This document shows, piece by piece, positions 28,343 to 37,772 of a stretch of 64,000 nt of DNA. The notes beneath the pieces were generated by a model. It ran no database searches, was not told the origin of the DNA, and was given only the letters and a program-made list of their open reading frames with translations. Position numbers and translations under genes: made by a program. The stretch spans positions 1 to 64,000 of the forward strand of contig JAWKTK010000028.1 of NCBI GenBank assembly GCA_041399205.1. Direction: 5' to 3'. How positions within the stretch are numbered: the stretch's first letter is position 1; every line of letters starts with the position of its first letter. This DNA is from JAGQOZ01 sp041399205. GTDB taxonomy: Bacteria > Planctomycetota > Planctomycetia > Pirellulales > Pirellulaceae.

Positions 28343-28939
28343 GTGATTCGACTGCAAGCATTCTGTTTGTTTCAGCTGCTCCTGTTGACGGGCTGTCAGG
28401 GAGGTTATTTGCCGTATGTGGGGCGAGCTCCCGTGCGAATTCCACCTCCGGCAACGGGCGCAGCCAATGCCAACGATCCCTACTATCGTCCCAATGGCAC
28501 TGCCAGTCTCTCTAATTCGAATCGAACCCCTGCCTATACGGCTCGGCAACAAGCCCGTTTCACTTCGGAAGAGAAAGCGAATGATCCGGCCTATCGAGGT
28601 GCGGACGTACGGTCGTCTGAACGACAGCCAACCTACCGAAACGACTTGCCCTGGCGTTCACCCGACATCAATGGAGTTGTGCCTGCTTCGGCCACAGAAT
28701 CGGGACAGCCGAGACCTCAATTTGGTCAAGGTGCAAACGTGTTGCCAAATCAATCAACCTCTGCCGTATCGAATCGGTATGCCGCGTCCAATGCTGTACC
28801 TACGCAATCTGCCAACTTGCGCTCCAGCTCAATGCACTATCTTGCTCCCACGCCGGAAGGGAATCTGCAGGCGTATCAACGAGTGGCGTCGGACGCGCGC
28901 TTTTCCGGTTGGCAAGCGCAGCGAGACCTTTATCGATAG
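28343..28939 (+). CDS. Lipoprotein of unknown function, low-complexity
   Basis: GTG start. Lipoprotein signal MIRLQAFCLFQLLLLTGCQG with the lipid-bearing Cys at 18. The rest is rich in Asn, Ser, Gln, Pro and Arg with repeated DPYYRPNG/NDPAYRGAD-like phrases and looks disordered. The end (PEGNLQAYQRVASDARFSGW) may fold as a short helix. 198 residues. No family recognised; likely an envelope component. It diverges from the isomerase gene. Confidence 0.65.
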   Translation: MIRLQAFCLFQLLLLTGCQGGYLPYVGRAPVRIPPPATGAANANDPYYRPNGTASLSNSNRTPAYTARQQARFTSEEKANDPAYRGADVRSSERQPTYRNDLPWRSPDINGVVPASATESGQPRPQFGQGANVLPNQSTSAVSNRYAASNAVPTQSANLRSSSMHYLAPTPEGNLQAYQRVASDARFSGWQAQRDLYR

Positions 28940-28993
28940 CGCCGACTGGCCCAGTCAGCCGAGCATATATTGGACCAGTGGACGTTCGTTGAG

Positions 28994-29537
28994 CTAGAAG
29001 CGAATTGCAAACATGATCATGAACAGCATGCTGGCCACGACAAACGCGCCGCGCATCTTTCGCTCGTCTGGACGGCATTGAGCGGCACCCATCACCATAA
29101 AAAGATTGCCGAAACCCAAGACGGGCACAATCAAATAAAGTGATATGGCAAACAGCATCAGCCCCATGTTGCGGAGATTGCGGACAAACGCGTTGTGCCA
29201 TGGGGCAAGAAACAGCACGGCCAAAATGCCTTCCACAATGATGGTCCACCAGGTCATGAACCACGCCACACCGCCCAATTGTTCTGGGTACTGTAAGGCT
29301 GCGGTTGTGTTGGTGACACCTAGACTGCGAAGCGAAGTGAGCGCATTCAGGTTGTGAGCTGTTTGCGCTGTCGTCAGGCCTGTGATTGGCTGCGTAATCC
29401 CTTCTCGGAAGCGGTAGTCAAATAGCAGCTTATAGTGCATTAGTTCGTTCGAATAGAATTCGGGCGACCACACCTTCAAAGAAGGCAAAGGCAAACGTCA
29501 AGCCGATCAGCAGACGCGCGTTCACCAGAAGCGTCAT
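28994..29537 (-). CDS. Membrane protein, third gene of an overlapping trio, frameshifted
   Basis: The start ATG (29537) overlaps the stop of the previous gene (ATGA). The beginning MTLLVNARLLIGLTFAFAFF needs a one-base shift near 29478 to continue VWSPEFYSNELMHYKLLFDY. Three further membrane helices follow (VAWFMTWWTIIVEGILAVLF, NMGLMLFAISLYLIVPVLGF, GAFVVASMLFMIMFAIRF). The helix layout recalls HTTM/gamma-carboxylase-like membrane proteins, but this is only a resemblance. Function unknown. Confidence 0.6.
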
Positions 29538-29875
29538 TTTTGGTTCGGTCCCCAGAAACTGAGCCCGACGGCGGCTGCCCAGTAGACGGCCAAGTAGATA
29601 TGGTCTTCATGTTGATACCAGCGGAAAAGTAAAAACGGTGTCCACAATGCGACCAGGGATAGCCAGAACCGGTGTGACCGTCGCCACGACCGGGACGTAA
29701 ACACGCACGCCATCGCAGCGCCGGATAGAAAACGTTCTGGCCACAGGTGAGAATCAATCAGCAATACCGCGCACGTCAGGATTGCTACGACGTCTCGGGA
29801 ATCCCAGCGGCGAATTCGCGGTACGTCGGTTTGATCTTGCAGCTTGGCTTCTTGGACGGACAACGCCAGATTCAT
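29534..29875 (-). CDS. Membrane protein, second gene of the trio
   Basis: Start ATG 29875 overlaps the stop of the gene before it by four bases. 113 residues with two or three membrane helices (VVAILTCAVLLIDSHLW, FWLSLVALWTPFLLFRWYQH, IYLAVYWAAAVGLSFWG). The pattern WPERFLSGAAMACVFTSRSW is not a family I recognise. The four-base overlaps on both sides make co-translation likely, so the three products probably form one complex. Confidence 0.6.
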   Translation of the reverse strand: MNLALSVQEAKLQDQTDVPRIRRWDSRDVVAILTCAVLLIDSHLWPERFLSGAAMACVFTSRSWRRSHRFWLSLVALWTPFLLFRWYQHEDHIYLAVYWAAAVGLSFWGPNQK

Positions 29876-30381
29876 CGGTTCGCTCCCGGAGGAAGTTCCA
29901 TGCGGATAGTATTTTTCGGTTCGACAACAAGTTGGCGGTTTGGCAAGTCGATTCGCAACGCCCATAACTCGATGCGAACGGCATCTGCCATGTCTATCCG
30001 TTCAACGTCCGTGTCGGCTGACTTGGGCTGTGACGTTGATGCCATGCGTGTCGTTAACTTGGATTCGGCAGTCAGGTGTTGTTGGTACTGCCGAGCCAGC
30101 CGTTCTAGGTTGGCGTCGCTAGGGGTAATTCGAGCGAATAGATGAGGCTTCTCGAGTTCGGTCGGCAAACGAACGGCTTGTTGGCTATTGGGCTTTTCCA
30201 AGTAGACTCGGTAAAACCGCGAACCATGGTAGTCAACAGTGGAAAACATTCCAAAGCCACAACCGGTACCCCACGAAGAACGATCTTGAAGGGCAAATTG
30301 GCAGCAGTGAATGGTGGCCACCGCTGTTAAAACCAAGCTTGCGGCATATCGCCGTACAAACGTTATCATTGCTACGATCAT
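29872..30381 (-). CDS. Secreted/anchored protein, first gene of the trio
   Basis: 169 residues. A single N-terminal helix (AASLVLTAVATIHCCQFALQ) acts as an anchor or signal. The mature part starts WGTGCGFGMFSTVDYHGSRF, a short Gly/Cys phrase that I have seen only in planctomycete proteins of unknown function, then a helical and a beta-rich half (ELWALRIDLPNRQLVVEPKN). It leads the overlapping trio. No enzyme motif. Confidence 0.6.
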   Translation of the reverse strand: MIVAMITFVRRYAASLVLTAVATIHCCQFALQDRSSWGTGCGFGMFSTVDYHGSRFYRVYLEKPNSQQAVRLPTELEKPHLFARITPSDANLERLARQYQQHLTAESKLTTRMASTSQPKSADTDVERIDMADAVRIELWALRIDLPNRQLVVEPKNTIRMELPPGANR

Positions 30382-30429
30382 TCCTCAAAACGGGAAAGGT
30401 GAGTCTCTGTAGCAAAGATAGGTTGCGGA

Positions 30430-30675
30430 TTGCCCGAGTTTTCAAATCGATGCGCGATTCAAGCGGTAAAAGTCGACCAGGCTGCGCGAACCATGTTTTG
30501 GAATTCGACCATCTTTTTGACGGGAGCGAACACAAACGAGTTGGCCGTTGGTGACGTTACCCACATCGCGCGAATGGACCGTCGACCGGTTGCCGAACTC
30601 CTAGCGGAACGGCTGAAGGCCGGCTGCTTGGTAATCGGCGGCGCAGCAGCTGGTTCGAAGACGCCAAGTGAATGA
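30430..30675 (+). CDS. Doubtful small protein
   Basis: An 81-codon frame whose second half (NTNELAVGDVTHIARMDRRP, VAELLAERLKAGCLVIGGAA) reads like a real protein, while the first half does not. There is no good ribosome site. It may be the end of a frameshifted small gene between 30390 and 30675. It ends 9 bases before the DUF2461 gene on the other strand. Confidence 0.25.
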   Translation: MPEFSNRCAIQAVKVDQAARTMFWNSTIFLTGANTNELAVGDVTHIARMDRRPVAELLAERLKAGCLVIGGAAAGSKTPSE

Positions 30676-30683
30676 TTCGAGTG

Positions 30684-31397
30684 CTAAAAGTCGACTCGAA
30701 TGGCTTCGCACAAGAACCGTACCAGCAATGACGCTTTCTTGGCTTTGGCGGCCAGCGTCTTGACCAAAGATGCAGACAGTAGATCGTCTACTTCGACCGA
30801 ACTAATGGCGATAAAATCTTTGCGTTTGATATCGTCTATCAACGCGTGGTCTGGTTCAAAGTCGCGAGGAGCTCGTTGCAGCGAATCGCCGGAAAGTTCC
30901 CATTCGTTTCGGAACGATCGACTCTGAACGGCCTTCTTCCAGTCGTCTGGATAGTCGACAATTTCTTCGCGAATGCGCCGCGTGGTCGGGCCGTCGGGAT
31001 GCCAAATCCCGGCACCAAAGAAAACTTGCTCCGGTTCAATGTGCAAGTAAAACCCCGGGCAATGGACGTCTTTGCCTGTTTCATGGCGAAACTGAATGCC
31101 AATGTTGGTCTTGTACGGTCGCTTGTCGTTGGCAAAACGAGTGTCTCGGTAAATCCGCATCAGCGAACCGCCGACCTTCTTGGGCACAGCTACAAAATGC
31201 GGTGAAATTTTCTGCAGTGGTTTTTCAAACGCAGCAATAAACGCCAACGCAGGCCCAACCACGTCTGCCTCGTAGCGAGCCTTATTGGCTTGAAACCAAT
31301 CGCGATGGTTGTTCCGCCCAAGTTCGTCCAAAAAATGCAATGTTTGCAAAGAGAATCCGTCGAAAGACATTGACACCTGGCCGACCTCCTTTTCCAT
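30684..31397 (-). CDS. DUF2461 family protein
   Basis: 237 residues covering the whole family: FSLQTLHFLDELGRNNHRDW near the start, FQANKARYEADV, GSLMRIYRDTRFANDKRPYK, HCPGFYLHIEPEQVFFGAG, and IWHPDGPTTRRIREEIVD. The Arg/Asp and His positions conserved in this family are present. Its biochemical role is not known; it is found singly in many bacteria. The start MEKEVGQVSMSF could also be the second ATG nine codons on. Confidence 0.88.
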   Translation of the reverse strand: MEKEVGQVSMSFDGFSLQTLHFLDELGRNNHRDWFQANKARYEADVVGPALAFIAAFEKPLQKISPHFVAVPKKVGGSLMRIYRDTRFANDKRPYKTNIGIQFRHETGKDVHCPGFYLHIEPEQVFFGAGIWHPDGPTTRRIREEIVDYPDDWKKAVQSRSFRNEWELSGDSLQRAPRDFEPDHALIDDIKRKDFIAISSVEVDDLLSASLVKTLAAKAKKASLLVRFLCEAIRVDF

Positions 31398-31421
31398 AGG
31401 GTTGCTGCGAAGTAAATCGAA

Positions 31422-32436
31422 TCAATCGGCTTTTGACAAGAAGCGATTGTCAAACGCATCGCTGGCTGAAACCGCAGTGACCAAGCCTAATTCGCGAAGT
31501 TGATGTTCCAAAGTGGTCCAGCGTTCCGTAGTCATCTTGCCAAGTTCCGTTTTCGCAAATCCATCCGGCAAACAAAGCTTTCGAATCGGCGGAACTGCCT
31601 TACTGAGAAAATCGATCTCCATAGCCGGATTGTCTTGATGGATCAGTCTATTTGCCGCTTCCGGCGAATCCAAATACGCTTGCCAGCCACGTTGAACCGC
31701 CTGCGTGACTTGGCGAACCAATTCAGGCTGCGAATCAATCCAATGTTCGTTCACAATCAAACAACTGCTGTACGGGTTGAAGCCGATTTCAGAAACCATC
31801 AAGTTGGTTGTTTCTACATTGTCTTTGCCAACACCAGCGGTTCGGAAAAGACGTATCCCTGTTGGGCGTAATTGGGATCATTCAAGAACGGCGCAAACTA
31901 CCCGTATAAGATGCCACGGTCACGCCACTCAAATCCAGATGCTTTTCCAGATACTTGACAAACGTTTTGCCTGCACCAACGGCCAGCGTGACATTTTTCA
32001 GATCATGCAAAGAAGTAATGCCGGATGAGTTGCGAACAATAATACACCGAGGACTATCCTGCATGGCGGCCAGCACTGCTCTGATGGGCATCCCCACTTC
32101 TCGTCCCGTCAGTACTTGATCCGCGTTGGCCACACCAAAAATCGGTGTTTGAGCGTCGGCCACTTTTTGCAAGACTGGAGAATTGGGACCGCCCGGGGTG
32201 AGCGTCACTTCCAGGCCGGCATCTTCAAAAAAGCCCAACGCTTGAGCCGCATAAAATCCGCCGTGCTGTGCGTCGGGAATCCAATTCAGAGCGATCTCCA
32301 CTTGGATCTTGCCGTCGACGGATTGTGGAACCGAAGGTTTTTTCGAACTGCAACCGGCGAAAGCAATCGAGAACAACACGAAAAATCCGAATCGTACAAC
32401 TCGCGGCATCACAATATTCTTGGCCTTGTGCAACAT
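31422..32436 (-). CDS. NMT1/ThiY-like ABC substrate-binding lipoprotein, frameshifted
   Basis: I take ATG 32436 (MLHKAKNIVMPRVVRFGFFV); a longer frame begins at 32484, overlapping the DUF1501 stop. Lipobox FSIAFAGCSSKK. The binding domain reads VEIALNWIPDAQHGGFYAAQ, ALGFFEDAGLEVTLTPGGPN, FGVANADQVLTGREVGMP. Missing bases at the A run 31895-31897 and the T run 31824-31826 split the gene into three frames; FAPFLNDPNYAQQGYVFSEP is the middle piece and NVETTNLMVSEIGFNPYSSC begins the last. About 330 residues. Family proteins bind pyrimidines, sulphonates or nitrate. No permease or ATPase gene is next to it, so its transporter must be elsewhere. Confidence 0.82.
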
Positions 32437-32476
32437 TCGATCTGATGTTGTCTTCGATTCGGTTCGAACCATCAAG

Positions 32477-33964
32477 TTATCCAATCAGCTCTGGAATGAG
32501 ATTGCCATGTACGTCTGTCAAGCGGAACCAGCGGCCTTGGTATTTGAATGTCAATTGTTCATGATCCAAGCCCAGTTGATGCAACAATGTAGCGTGCAGA
32601 TCATGAACGGAAACTCCGTTGGCTGCCACATTGTAGCCAAATTCGTCGGTCTGACCGTAACTGGTGCCCGGTTTGAAGCCGCCGCCGGCGATCCACATGG
32701 TAAAGCAACGAGGATGGTGGTCGCGGCCAAAGCTGCTCTTGGTGAGTTTGCCTTGGCAATAGTTGGTTCGACCAAATTCGCCTCCCCAGATTACCAGCGT
32801 TTCATCCAACAAGCCTCGTCGCTTCAGGTCATTCACCAACGCGGCCGCGGGCTGGTCGGTTTCATTGCATTGCGTGCGAATGCCACCTTCCAAACCGCCG
32901 TGTTGATCCCAACCAGGATGATACAGTTGAACGAAGCGGACGCCTCGTTCTGAAAGACGTCTCGCCAACAAACAATTGGCGGCAAATGAACCCGCGTTCT
33001 TGGCGTCGGGACCGTATTCTTCGAAAACATATTCTGGTTCGTCAGAAAAATCGGCCACTTCCGGAATGGAACTCTGCATGCGAAACGCCAGTTCGTATTG
33101 AGCAATCTTCGTCTCGATCTCGCGATCACCCGTCTTGGCCAATTGCAGCTGATGCAATTCGTTCAAGCGATCCAGCATCATGCGACGACTTTGCGAATCA
33201 ACACCTGTCGGATTGCTCAGATACAACACGGGATCTTCGCCCGAACGAAATCGCACGCCTTGATATTTCGACGGCAAAAAGCCGCTGCCCCACAAACGCG
33301 AAACCAACGGTTGGCCGCCTTTGTTTTTGGTGACCAACACCACAAACGCCGGTAGATCTTGATTGTCGGTCCCCAAACCGTAATCCAACCACGCTCCCAT
33401 GCTGGGACGACCGGGAAAGGGCGAACCGGTTTGCATAAACGTCACGCCGGGACCGTGATTAATGGCGTCGGTATGCATCGACTTGATGAAGCACAGTTCG
33501 TCCGCTACTTTGGCCGTATGCGGCAAGATGTCGCTGACCCAGGCTCCTGATTCGCCGTACTGAGCAAACTTGAACGGCGTACCGGCCAACGGCAAACTGG
33601 CTTGGTTCCCCGACATGGCGGTCAACCGCTGCATGCCTCGTACACTGGCCGGCAATTCTTGTCCGTGGCGTTCGTTTAGCAGTGGCTTGTAGTCGAACAG
33701 GTCCATCTGCGCCGGCCCGCCACTTTGAAATAGAAAGATGACTCGCTTGGCTTTGGCGGCAAAATGCGGCTGTTTGGCCGAAGCAGATTGGTTGCTGCTT
33801 TCCTGTGCCAATAGCTGCGATGCGGCCAATCCGCCCAGTCCCATGCCAAATGATTGCAGGATTTGGCGGCGACTCCAGCCGGCCGTGGAAACAAAATTGG
33901 AACAATAATGCTTTCGTTCCATGGAAATTTCGCTTTCTGGTTGGGTTACCGTTTGATCACGCAT
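32477..33964 (-). CDS. DUF1501 protein (Tat-exported, sulfatase-like fold)
   Basis: 495 residues. A Tat-like signal (WSRRQILQSFGMGLGGLAAS) and the family blocks KRVIFLFQSGGPAQMDLFDY, LPHTAKVADELCFIKSMHTD, NHGPGVTFMQTGSPFPGRPS, WGGEFGRTNYCQG and GRDHHPRCFTMWIAGGGFKP. These carry the Asp/His positions shared with alkaline-phosphatase-like enzymes. It overlaps the PSD1 gene by 19 bases, the standard planctomycete PSD1-DUF1501 pair. The pair is abundant in this phylum and its reaction is not established. Intact. Confidence 0.92.
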   Translation of the reverse strand: MRDQTVTQPESEISMERKHYCSNFVSTAGWSRRQILQSFGMGLGGLAASQLLAQESSNQSASAKQPHFAAKAKRVIFLFQSGGPAQMDLFDYKPLLNERHGQELPASVRGMQRLTAMSGNQASLPLAGTPFKFAQYGESGAWVSDILPHTAKVADELCFIKSMHTDAINHGPGVTFMQTGSPFPGRPSMGAWLDYGLGTDNQDLPAFVVLVTKNKGGQPLVSRLWGSGFLPSKYQGVRFRSGEDPVLYLSNPTGVDSQSRRMMLDRLNELHQLQLAKTGDREIETKIAQYELAFRMQSSIPEVADFSDEPEYVFEEYGPDAKNAGSFAANCLLARRLSERGVRFVQLYHPGWDQHGGLEGGIRTQCNETDQPAAALVNDLKRRGLLDETLVIWGGEFGRTNYCQGKLTKSSFGRDHHPRCFTMWIAGGGFKPGTSYGQTDEFGYNVAANGVSVHDLHATLLHQLGLDHEQLTFKYQGRWFRLTDVHGNLIPELIG

Positions 33965-36900
33965 TCATCAAAATTCAACATGGCCGATACCACGACCGTA
34001 GCAGCGGCCAACGTCGTGGATTCCACATTCGATTCGGTCTTGGTGTCACCCAATTGTAAGAACGTATTGGCCTGATCGGACCGATCTTGGAAGTGCTGAC
34101 GTTGTTCGTCGAACATCCGTCGCAAAATCTGCAATTCGGTATCGTCCGCTTGGCGACTGGTGGTTCGCACAAAAAGTTCTTGCAGCCAATCATTCGAATC
34201 CACATCCTTGTCTTGCAGCAGAGATGCGGCCAGCGTTCGAGATGCTTCGATCTGCAGCGGGTCGTTCAATAGCACCAAGGCTTGTAGAGGCGACGCGGTA
34301 CGTTCTCGTTTCACAGAACAGACGTCACGTTTCGAGGCGTCCAGCGTCATCATGGCCGGAGCGGGTGCGGTGCGTTTCCAGTAGGTGTATAGGCTGCGAC
34401 GATACAGTCCTTCGCCTTTGTCTGGATCGACTGGCTTGAACGACTCCTTCACTTCATAAGGGCGAACCGGCGGTCCACCAATTTTGTCCACCAGCAAACC
34501 GCTAACGCACAATGCGTTGTCCCGAATCATCTCGGCGGACAGCCGATAACTGGGGCCTCGAGCCAACCAGCGATTTTCCGGATCCTTTTGGTATGAAGCG
34601 GCCGATACGTTAGCCGACTGCTGATAAGCCGCGGACGATACAATCAAACGCAGCGTTCGTTTTACGTCCCAACCGTTCTCCATCAGATCCGCTGCCAACC
34701 AATCCAGCAACAGCGGGTGGGATGGCGGTTGGCCTTGGCTGCCAAAATCTTCCGGAGTTCTGACAAGACCTTGACCAAAGCATTGTTGCCACAAGCGGTT
34801 CACGGTAACTCTGGCAAATAGCGGATTGTCAGGCGATGTGAGCCATTGCGCTAGGCCCAATCGATTGTGGGGCGCATCGGCCGGAAATTCAGGCAAAAAG
34901 GCCGGCGTTTGGGGTTGGACTTCTTCGCCCGGCGCGTCATACGCTCCTCGTTTCAAGAAATACGTCGGCCTCCGCTGGTTCAATTCGGCCATGACCATGA
35001 TTTCTGTCAAACCGTCCTGGAATTCACAAAAAGCTTTGCGAACTTCGTGAAGCTTAGCGGTCTGTTCGGCGACTTCCGGTGCCATGTTCAGACGATAGTG
35101 CTCCAGCAACAACGAATCAGCCACGGGCGACTGCGCAACTTGGTCCGCTAAATTCGCAGCGACCGAACGCAAGTCCGCACTTTCCTCTAATCCCTGATGC
35201 AGCGCAGCGATTTCCAGCGCTGACAACTGTTTGTCATAGACGGAAAACTCATCGATTTGACCCTGACTGAATCCTCGGTCTCGAAACCGTTCGCCAATAT
35301 GGATCGTATCGCCTCCGCCACCTGTGATATTCTTGTAAAGGTTGTCTCGGACGATACGGGTCTCCGCTTGCTTGCTGTTCACCCACAGTTGCAATCCGTT
35401 GGCGGAACTGGAGCCGTCGTACACCACGGCCACATGCGTCAAGCGTTCAGCGGAACGGGATTGACGGCCTGCACGGTCAACGCATTGCCAGGCATGAAAT
35501 GGACCAGCGTACGGTTAGCTTGCCGTTTTCGATCAGCAATTCGTAACCTCGGCTGGCCGCATCCGTCCAAGCTCGCGAGCGATGAAACACGACCACTCGT
35601 TCAAATTCCTTGGGCATACCATCCAGAAAGCCACAAGCGCGAGCTGAAATCGCCGGAAATTGCCCGCTTTGACGTCAATGCCATCGTCACCTGTCAGTTG
35701 CACTGCGTGGCCGACCTTTCCGGCCACGCACGCTTGATTGGCACCTTGGTTTTCTTCTTCGAACGCAAGCTTGGCGACTGGTTTGGCGACGAACGGAATG
35801 GTTGCGTTTTGTTCGGACCATTGGTGGAATTCGGTTCGCAGCGAATCGGACGACGCCAGTTGCTTGACGTTGTCTTCTTGCTTGGCGACCTCACTTGCGA
35901 GACGACGTTTTGTTTCCTTTTGGTTGTCGTCCATGAGTCGCAGTGTCGGAGTTGGAATCGATTCCGTGAAATAGGAATACAAACCAGCTTCATCAATGTT
36001 GTTGAAATACGCGAATAGTTGGTAATACTCTTTTTGAGTGAACGGATCGTATTTATGGTCGTGACACCGAGCACACTCCATGGTCAGGCCCAGAAACGCG
36101 GTGGCAAACGTATGATTGCGATCCGCCACATATTCCGTTCGAAATTCCTCCGGCACGCTGCCTCCTTCCACTTTTTGCGGATGCAAGCGGCAAAATGTGG
36201 TGGCCAAAATGTCGTCGTCCGATGCGTCGGGAAGCAAATCACCTGCCAACTGCAGTGTCACAAACTTGTCATACGGCATGTTCTGATTAAACGCGCGAAT
36301 CACCCAATCTCGCCAAGGCCAGACAAAACGGTCTCGATCCACCTGATAGCCATAGGAATCGGAATACCGAGCCACATCCAGCCAGTCCACAGCCATCCGT
36401 TCACCGTACGCTTCCTTCTGCAGGAAGTGATCTACCAAGCGAACGTAGGCGTCGGGCGATTCGTCGTCCAGGAACGACTTGATTTCATCCGGCGAAGGCG
36501 GCAAACCGGTCAGGTCAAAGCTCAGACGACGAATCAGCTTTTCCTTGCTGGCCCGAGGAGACGGCTGCAAGTCATGTTCTACCAAGCGTTGACCAATAAA
36601 GCGGTCAATAGGATTATTGGCTTCGGTCATCGATTGCCAATTCAAGTTGTGTGATGCGGGCAGCGACGGCGATTCAATTTTTCGAAACGCCCAATGTTGT
36701 TCGTAAGGAGCACCATTGGCTACCCATTGTTTCAGCAGGTCGATTTCTTGTGAAGTCAGCCTTGTCTTGCTGGCAGGCGGCGGCATGCGAAGGTCAGGGT
36801 CGTCACTTAAGATGCGACCGATCAACTCGGTGTCTTCGGGCGATTCTCCGTCCAAGACATATTCCGCCGAATCGCGTTGGTCCAGCCTCAGGTCGGCTTT

Positions 36901-37062
36901 GCGCGACGTTTCATCGGGACCGTGGCAGCGATAACATTTGTCCGAAAGTATAGGGCGAATGTCTTCGGCAAAATCAACGGCCTGGACCGTTCGAAAACAG
37001 GACAGAAGAACAAGCAAGCACGCTGTCAAAAAGTATCTGAGCATCATGGAACGACCGACCAT
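33946..37062 (-). CDS. PSD1 protein (PSCyt1/DUF1549/LamG/DUF1553), frameshifted
   Basis: Signal peptide, then a haem site CYRCHGPDET (about 43) in a PSCyt1 domain. DUF1549 follows (LSFDLTGLPPSPDEIKSFLD, DWLDVARYSDSYGYQVDRDR) with a second haem-like CARCHDHKYDP. A LamG-like insert (HAVQLTGDDGIDVKAGNFRR) is broken by missing bases between 35640 and 35440; lost pieces are PKEFERVVVFHRSRAWTDAA and LVHFMPGNALTVQAVNPVPL, and the frame resumes at THVAVVYDGSSSANGLQLW. DUF1553 ends the protein (LDWLAADLMENGWDVKRTLR). About 1030 residues. It probably acts with the DUF1501 partner in the periplasm. Confidence 0.9.
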
Positions 37063-37202
37063 GCAATGGGAAGGATTGATTTAGGGCGAGAATCCCATTG
37101 TAGCGTATTTGATCGCGATCCAGTACCAATTGCCGGCCAATTTTCATCGAGCTGTTATCGCTGTGCGGCTTGGCACAAAGCGCGGCTTGGCGGCTGGATT
37201 TT

Positions 37203-37625
37203 CTAGTCGTCCATGCGAGGCGAACGTCGATTTTGTTTCTTTTGAGACGTTTGGCGTTTCTGGTCCATGCGTCGACGTTGACTACCTTTGGTTGGTTTGG
37301 TCGCCTTGCGAACCGTCGGAGCCTCGGCCACTTCCAGCACCATCAGTCGGAGTTTGGCCAGACAATCCGCCACGTTTTTTCCTCGATCACGAAACCGTTG
37401 GCTGGTGATGATCAATTCACCATTTTGGTTGATGCGGCGATGAAACTTGGACCGAAAGCGTTCCTTGACGTCATCCGGAAGCGTCGAATTCCACGTTATG
37501 TTCCACTTCATCACCGCTTTGGAATTCACCTTATTCACGTTCTGACCGCCAGGCCCGCCCGAACGAACAAAATCGAATTCCAATTCGCGTAACGGGATTT
37601 GCAGTTGGTCATTGATGGTCAGCAT
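37203..37625 (-). CDS. arfB: Peptidyl-tRNA hydrolase ArfB (ribosome rescue)
   Basis: Start ATG 37625 (MLTINDQLQIPLRELEFDFV). The catalytic GGQ is at 26-28 in RSGGPGGQNVNKVNSK, as in release factors and ArfB/YaeJ. The protein is 140 residues and ends with a basic tail (KGSQRRRMDQKRQTSQKKQN) that enters the mRNA channel in this family. It frees ribosomes stalled without a stop codon. It is divergent from nothing and stands alone; the longer frame to 37733 has no support. Confidence 0.9.
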   Translation of the reverse strand: MLTINDQLQIPLRELEFDFVRSGGPGGQNVNKVNSKAVMKWNITWNSTLPDDVKERFRSKFHRRINQNGELIITSQRFRDRGKNVADCLAKLRLMVLEVAEAPTVRKATKPTKGSQRRRMDQKRQTSQKKQNRRSPRMDD

Positions 37626-37772
37626 GTTTTTGAATTCGCAGAAGTTCAGATAGGATTGAAAACAGTTCTCGGTCCCATGTCTCGATGATATTGCAAAAAG
37701 AACGTTCTCGAAAGACTCGTGGGTTGTCTGCATGCCGAACCGACCGAAATTTTCAAGAGCCTATCCTCTTTA

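Noticed and set aside
36019..36654. 211-codon plus-strand frame opposite the first PSD1 gene
   Set aside because: Antisense to DUF1549 with clear motifs on the minus strand; no independent protein signal.
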